A DNA stretch of 7,353 bases. It comes from Anaerolineales bacterium UBA4823 (GTDB lineage: Bacteria > Chloroflexota > Anaerolineae > Anaerolineales > UBA4823). The stretch lies in NCBI GenBank assembly GCA_002402275.1, contig DHFN01000060.1, positions 1-7,353 of the forward strand. The letters run 5' to 3'. Below, in pieces: positions 6,127 through 7,353 of the stretch (position 1 is the stretch's first letter; every line of letters starts with the position of its first letter). Made by a program: the position numbers and the translations under genes. Below the pieces are notes generated by a model. That model did no database searches and was not told the DNA's origin. It saw nothing but the letters and a program-made list of their open reading frames with translations.

Positions 6127-7353
6127 TTATTGTAAAGCTTCTGCCTGGACGGCTGCAAGCGAATCTAAAATCGCGTCGAGATCGGCTCCATTGACGTAAT
6201 CCGAAATAGCCTTAAATTCTGCGGAGCCAAATCCGCCGGGGATAGTATCGCCGATATCGGGAGTAAAACCACTCGTTGTTGCCAGGGCTTCACCCTTCTT
6301 TACGAGTGCCGGATCGACATAATTACCAGCAGCCCCCACGTTAGGCGAAAGATCAAAGCTGGCTTTAGCCCAAGCGGCGCCGCCTTCTGTTGACGACAGG
6401 TAAGCGATTAATGCCTGTACCGCTGGTGAATCATTGAAAGCCATCAACCAGTCAGCGCCACCTTGCAGGCCCTGTGCTCCGGGAACGGCAAAGAAATCAT
6501 AATCGGTACCATATTGCAGCTCTGGATACTGTGATGCAACTTCACCACCAGCAAAACCAGATTGTTTGACCATCATGGCTTCTGGCGGATCTGAAAAGAC
6601 TTTATAGATGGCATCTAGGAATCCGGTAGAAAGTGTGCCTTGTGCACCGCCGATTGTGTAGATTGGATCAGTTGCCCATTTTCCATAAGTCTCCCATGCC
6701 TGCTTAACACCAGCATCATTAAAGGGGATATCACCGGAGATAAGGCCGAGAACATAGTCTGGACCTTGCTGAACCAGCATGATATCCTGGACAAAATCGG
6801 TTCCAGTCCAACCGGTTGCATCACCTGATTCCATACCCATGCTCCAAGGAATATCGCCATTAGCAACCATTTCGTCGACCAATGTTTCTAATTCCTGCCA
6901 AGTGGTGGGAACTGTATAACCCTTGACTTCAAAAACAACCGGGCTATACCAGATAATGGTTTTAATATCAGCTTTTACTGGTAAGCCAAGCCATTTGCCA
7001 TTAACAGTCCCTGGATCTTTGAAGAAATCAGCATAGTTTTCACCGTGGGCTCCTAGAGTATCCATTGGTTTCAGCATATCTTCGTACTGGACGAGTTGGG
7101 CTACATTCCAGAAAGCAACATCCGGTGGAGTGCCAGCCTGAACCTTTGTGTCTAATAATGCTTGGTCACGGGTTGATTCCGGTTTGAGAACAATCCCACA
7201 AGCATCGACGAGAGGCTTCAGGATTTCATTAAGTCGCTCTTCTTCAGAACCTGACCATTGGTAGAGAAGCGTTAATTCATCGCCCGCTTCAGCACCCATG
7301 CAAATATCTGCTTCAACGGGTTCTTCTGCTACAGGTTCCTCAACAACAGGCTC
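6127..7353 (-). CDS. Extracellular alpha-glucoside (AglE-like) solute-binding protein of an ABC importer (partial, N-terminus outside window)
   Basis: A family 1 extracellular solute-binding protein that captures a sugar outside the membrane and hands it to the two permeases. The frame is open through the right edge. An ATG at 7299 lies inside the frame, but the 18 codons before it continue sensibly as an acidic linker with repeated EPV units (EPVVEEPVAEEPVEADIC). This is typical of the stretch between a lipoprotein cysteine and the mature domain, so the real start and lipobox lie to the right of the window. The domain starts with LTLLYQWSGSEEERLNEILKP and includes TPPDVAFWN, TTWQELETLVDEM and SGDATGWTGTDFVQDIML; the last resembles the AglE group of alpha-glucoside-binding proteins. 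Two cysteines (codons at 7302-7300 and 7200-7198) bracket the first strand and helix and may form a disulfide. Base composition looks more GC rich than the two enzyme genes. Specificity among trehalose, maltose, sucrose and other glucosides cannot be resolved. Confidence 0.9.
   Translation of the reverse strand, partial: EPVVEEPVAEEPVEADICMGAEAGDELTLLYQWSGSEEERLNEILKPLVDACGIVLKPESTRDQALLDTKVQAGTPPDVAFWNVAQLVQYEDMLKPMDTLGAHGENYADFFKDPGTVNGKWLGLPVKADIKTIIWYSPVVFEVKGYTVPTTWQELETLVDEMVANGDIPWSMGMESGDATGWTGTDFVQDIMLVQQGPDYVLGLISGDIPFNDAGVKQAWETYGKWATDPIYTIGGAQGTLSTGFLDAIYKVFSDPPEAMMVKQSGFAGGEVASQYPELQYGTDYDFFAVPGAQGLQGGADWLMAFNDSPAVQALIAYLSSTEGGAAWAKASFDLSPNVGAAGNYVDPALVKKGEALATTSGFTPDIGDTIPGGFGSAEFKAISDYVNGADLDAILDSLAAVQAEALQ

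Noticed and set aside
7297..7299. ATG at 7299 as the true start of the binding protein
   Set aside because: The frame continues to the edge with a meaningful EPV-rich linker, and the 7299 start would leave an exported protein without a signal peptide.

Overview
The window looks like a bacterial carbohydrate-utilisation locus. Five genes lie in tandem on the minus strand, and the tail of one convergent gene enters from the left edge on the plus strand. Three things suggest a member of Chloroflexota, probably Anaerolineae: an acidic Pro/Val/Glu linker near the N-terminus of the binding protein, an AglE/AglF/AglG-like alpha-glucoside transporter, and an (alpha/alpha)6 hydrolase next to a trehalose synthase. 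This placement is inference, since the window holds no rRNA or marker gene.

Layout in transcription order of the minus-strand operon (right to left): (1) a solute-binding protein cut by the right edge (6127-7353); (2) a short intergenic region with an 11-bp hairpin; (3) an inner-membrane permease of the MalF/AglF type (5124-6047); (4) a second permease of the MalG/AglG type (3952-5121); (5) a GH63/MGH1-like glycoside hydrolase (2171-3934); (6) trehalose synthase TreS (538-2154). The genes from 3 to 6 are separated by 2, 17 and 16 nt, so one transcript is likely. The promoter and any regulator would be beyond the right edge. No transporter ATPase is present. A 143-bp AT-rich gap then separates TreS from the 3' end of a plus-strand gene that resembles the C-terminal beta domain of GH36-type alpha-galactosidases.

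Reading of the pathway: the lipoprotein-like binding protein delivers an alpha-glucoside (trehalose, maltose, or a glucosyl/mannosyl compatible solute) to the permease pair. The two enzymes lack signal peptides, so they would act in the cytoplasm: one hydrolyses a glycoside and TreS interconverts trehalose and maltose.

The outstanding feature is in the MalG-type permease. Between its first and second membrane segments, in the loop expected to face the outside, lies a complete small class I cytochrome c domain (CAPCH heme motif at residues 61-65, probable distal Met106). The permease sequence resumes cleanly after it. A heme-binding electron-transfer domain inside a sugar ABC transporter permease is an architecture I do not know from any characterised transporter. 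All three transporter proteins also carry a pair of cysteines in parts predicted to be extracytoplasmic.
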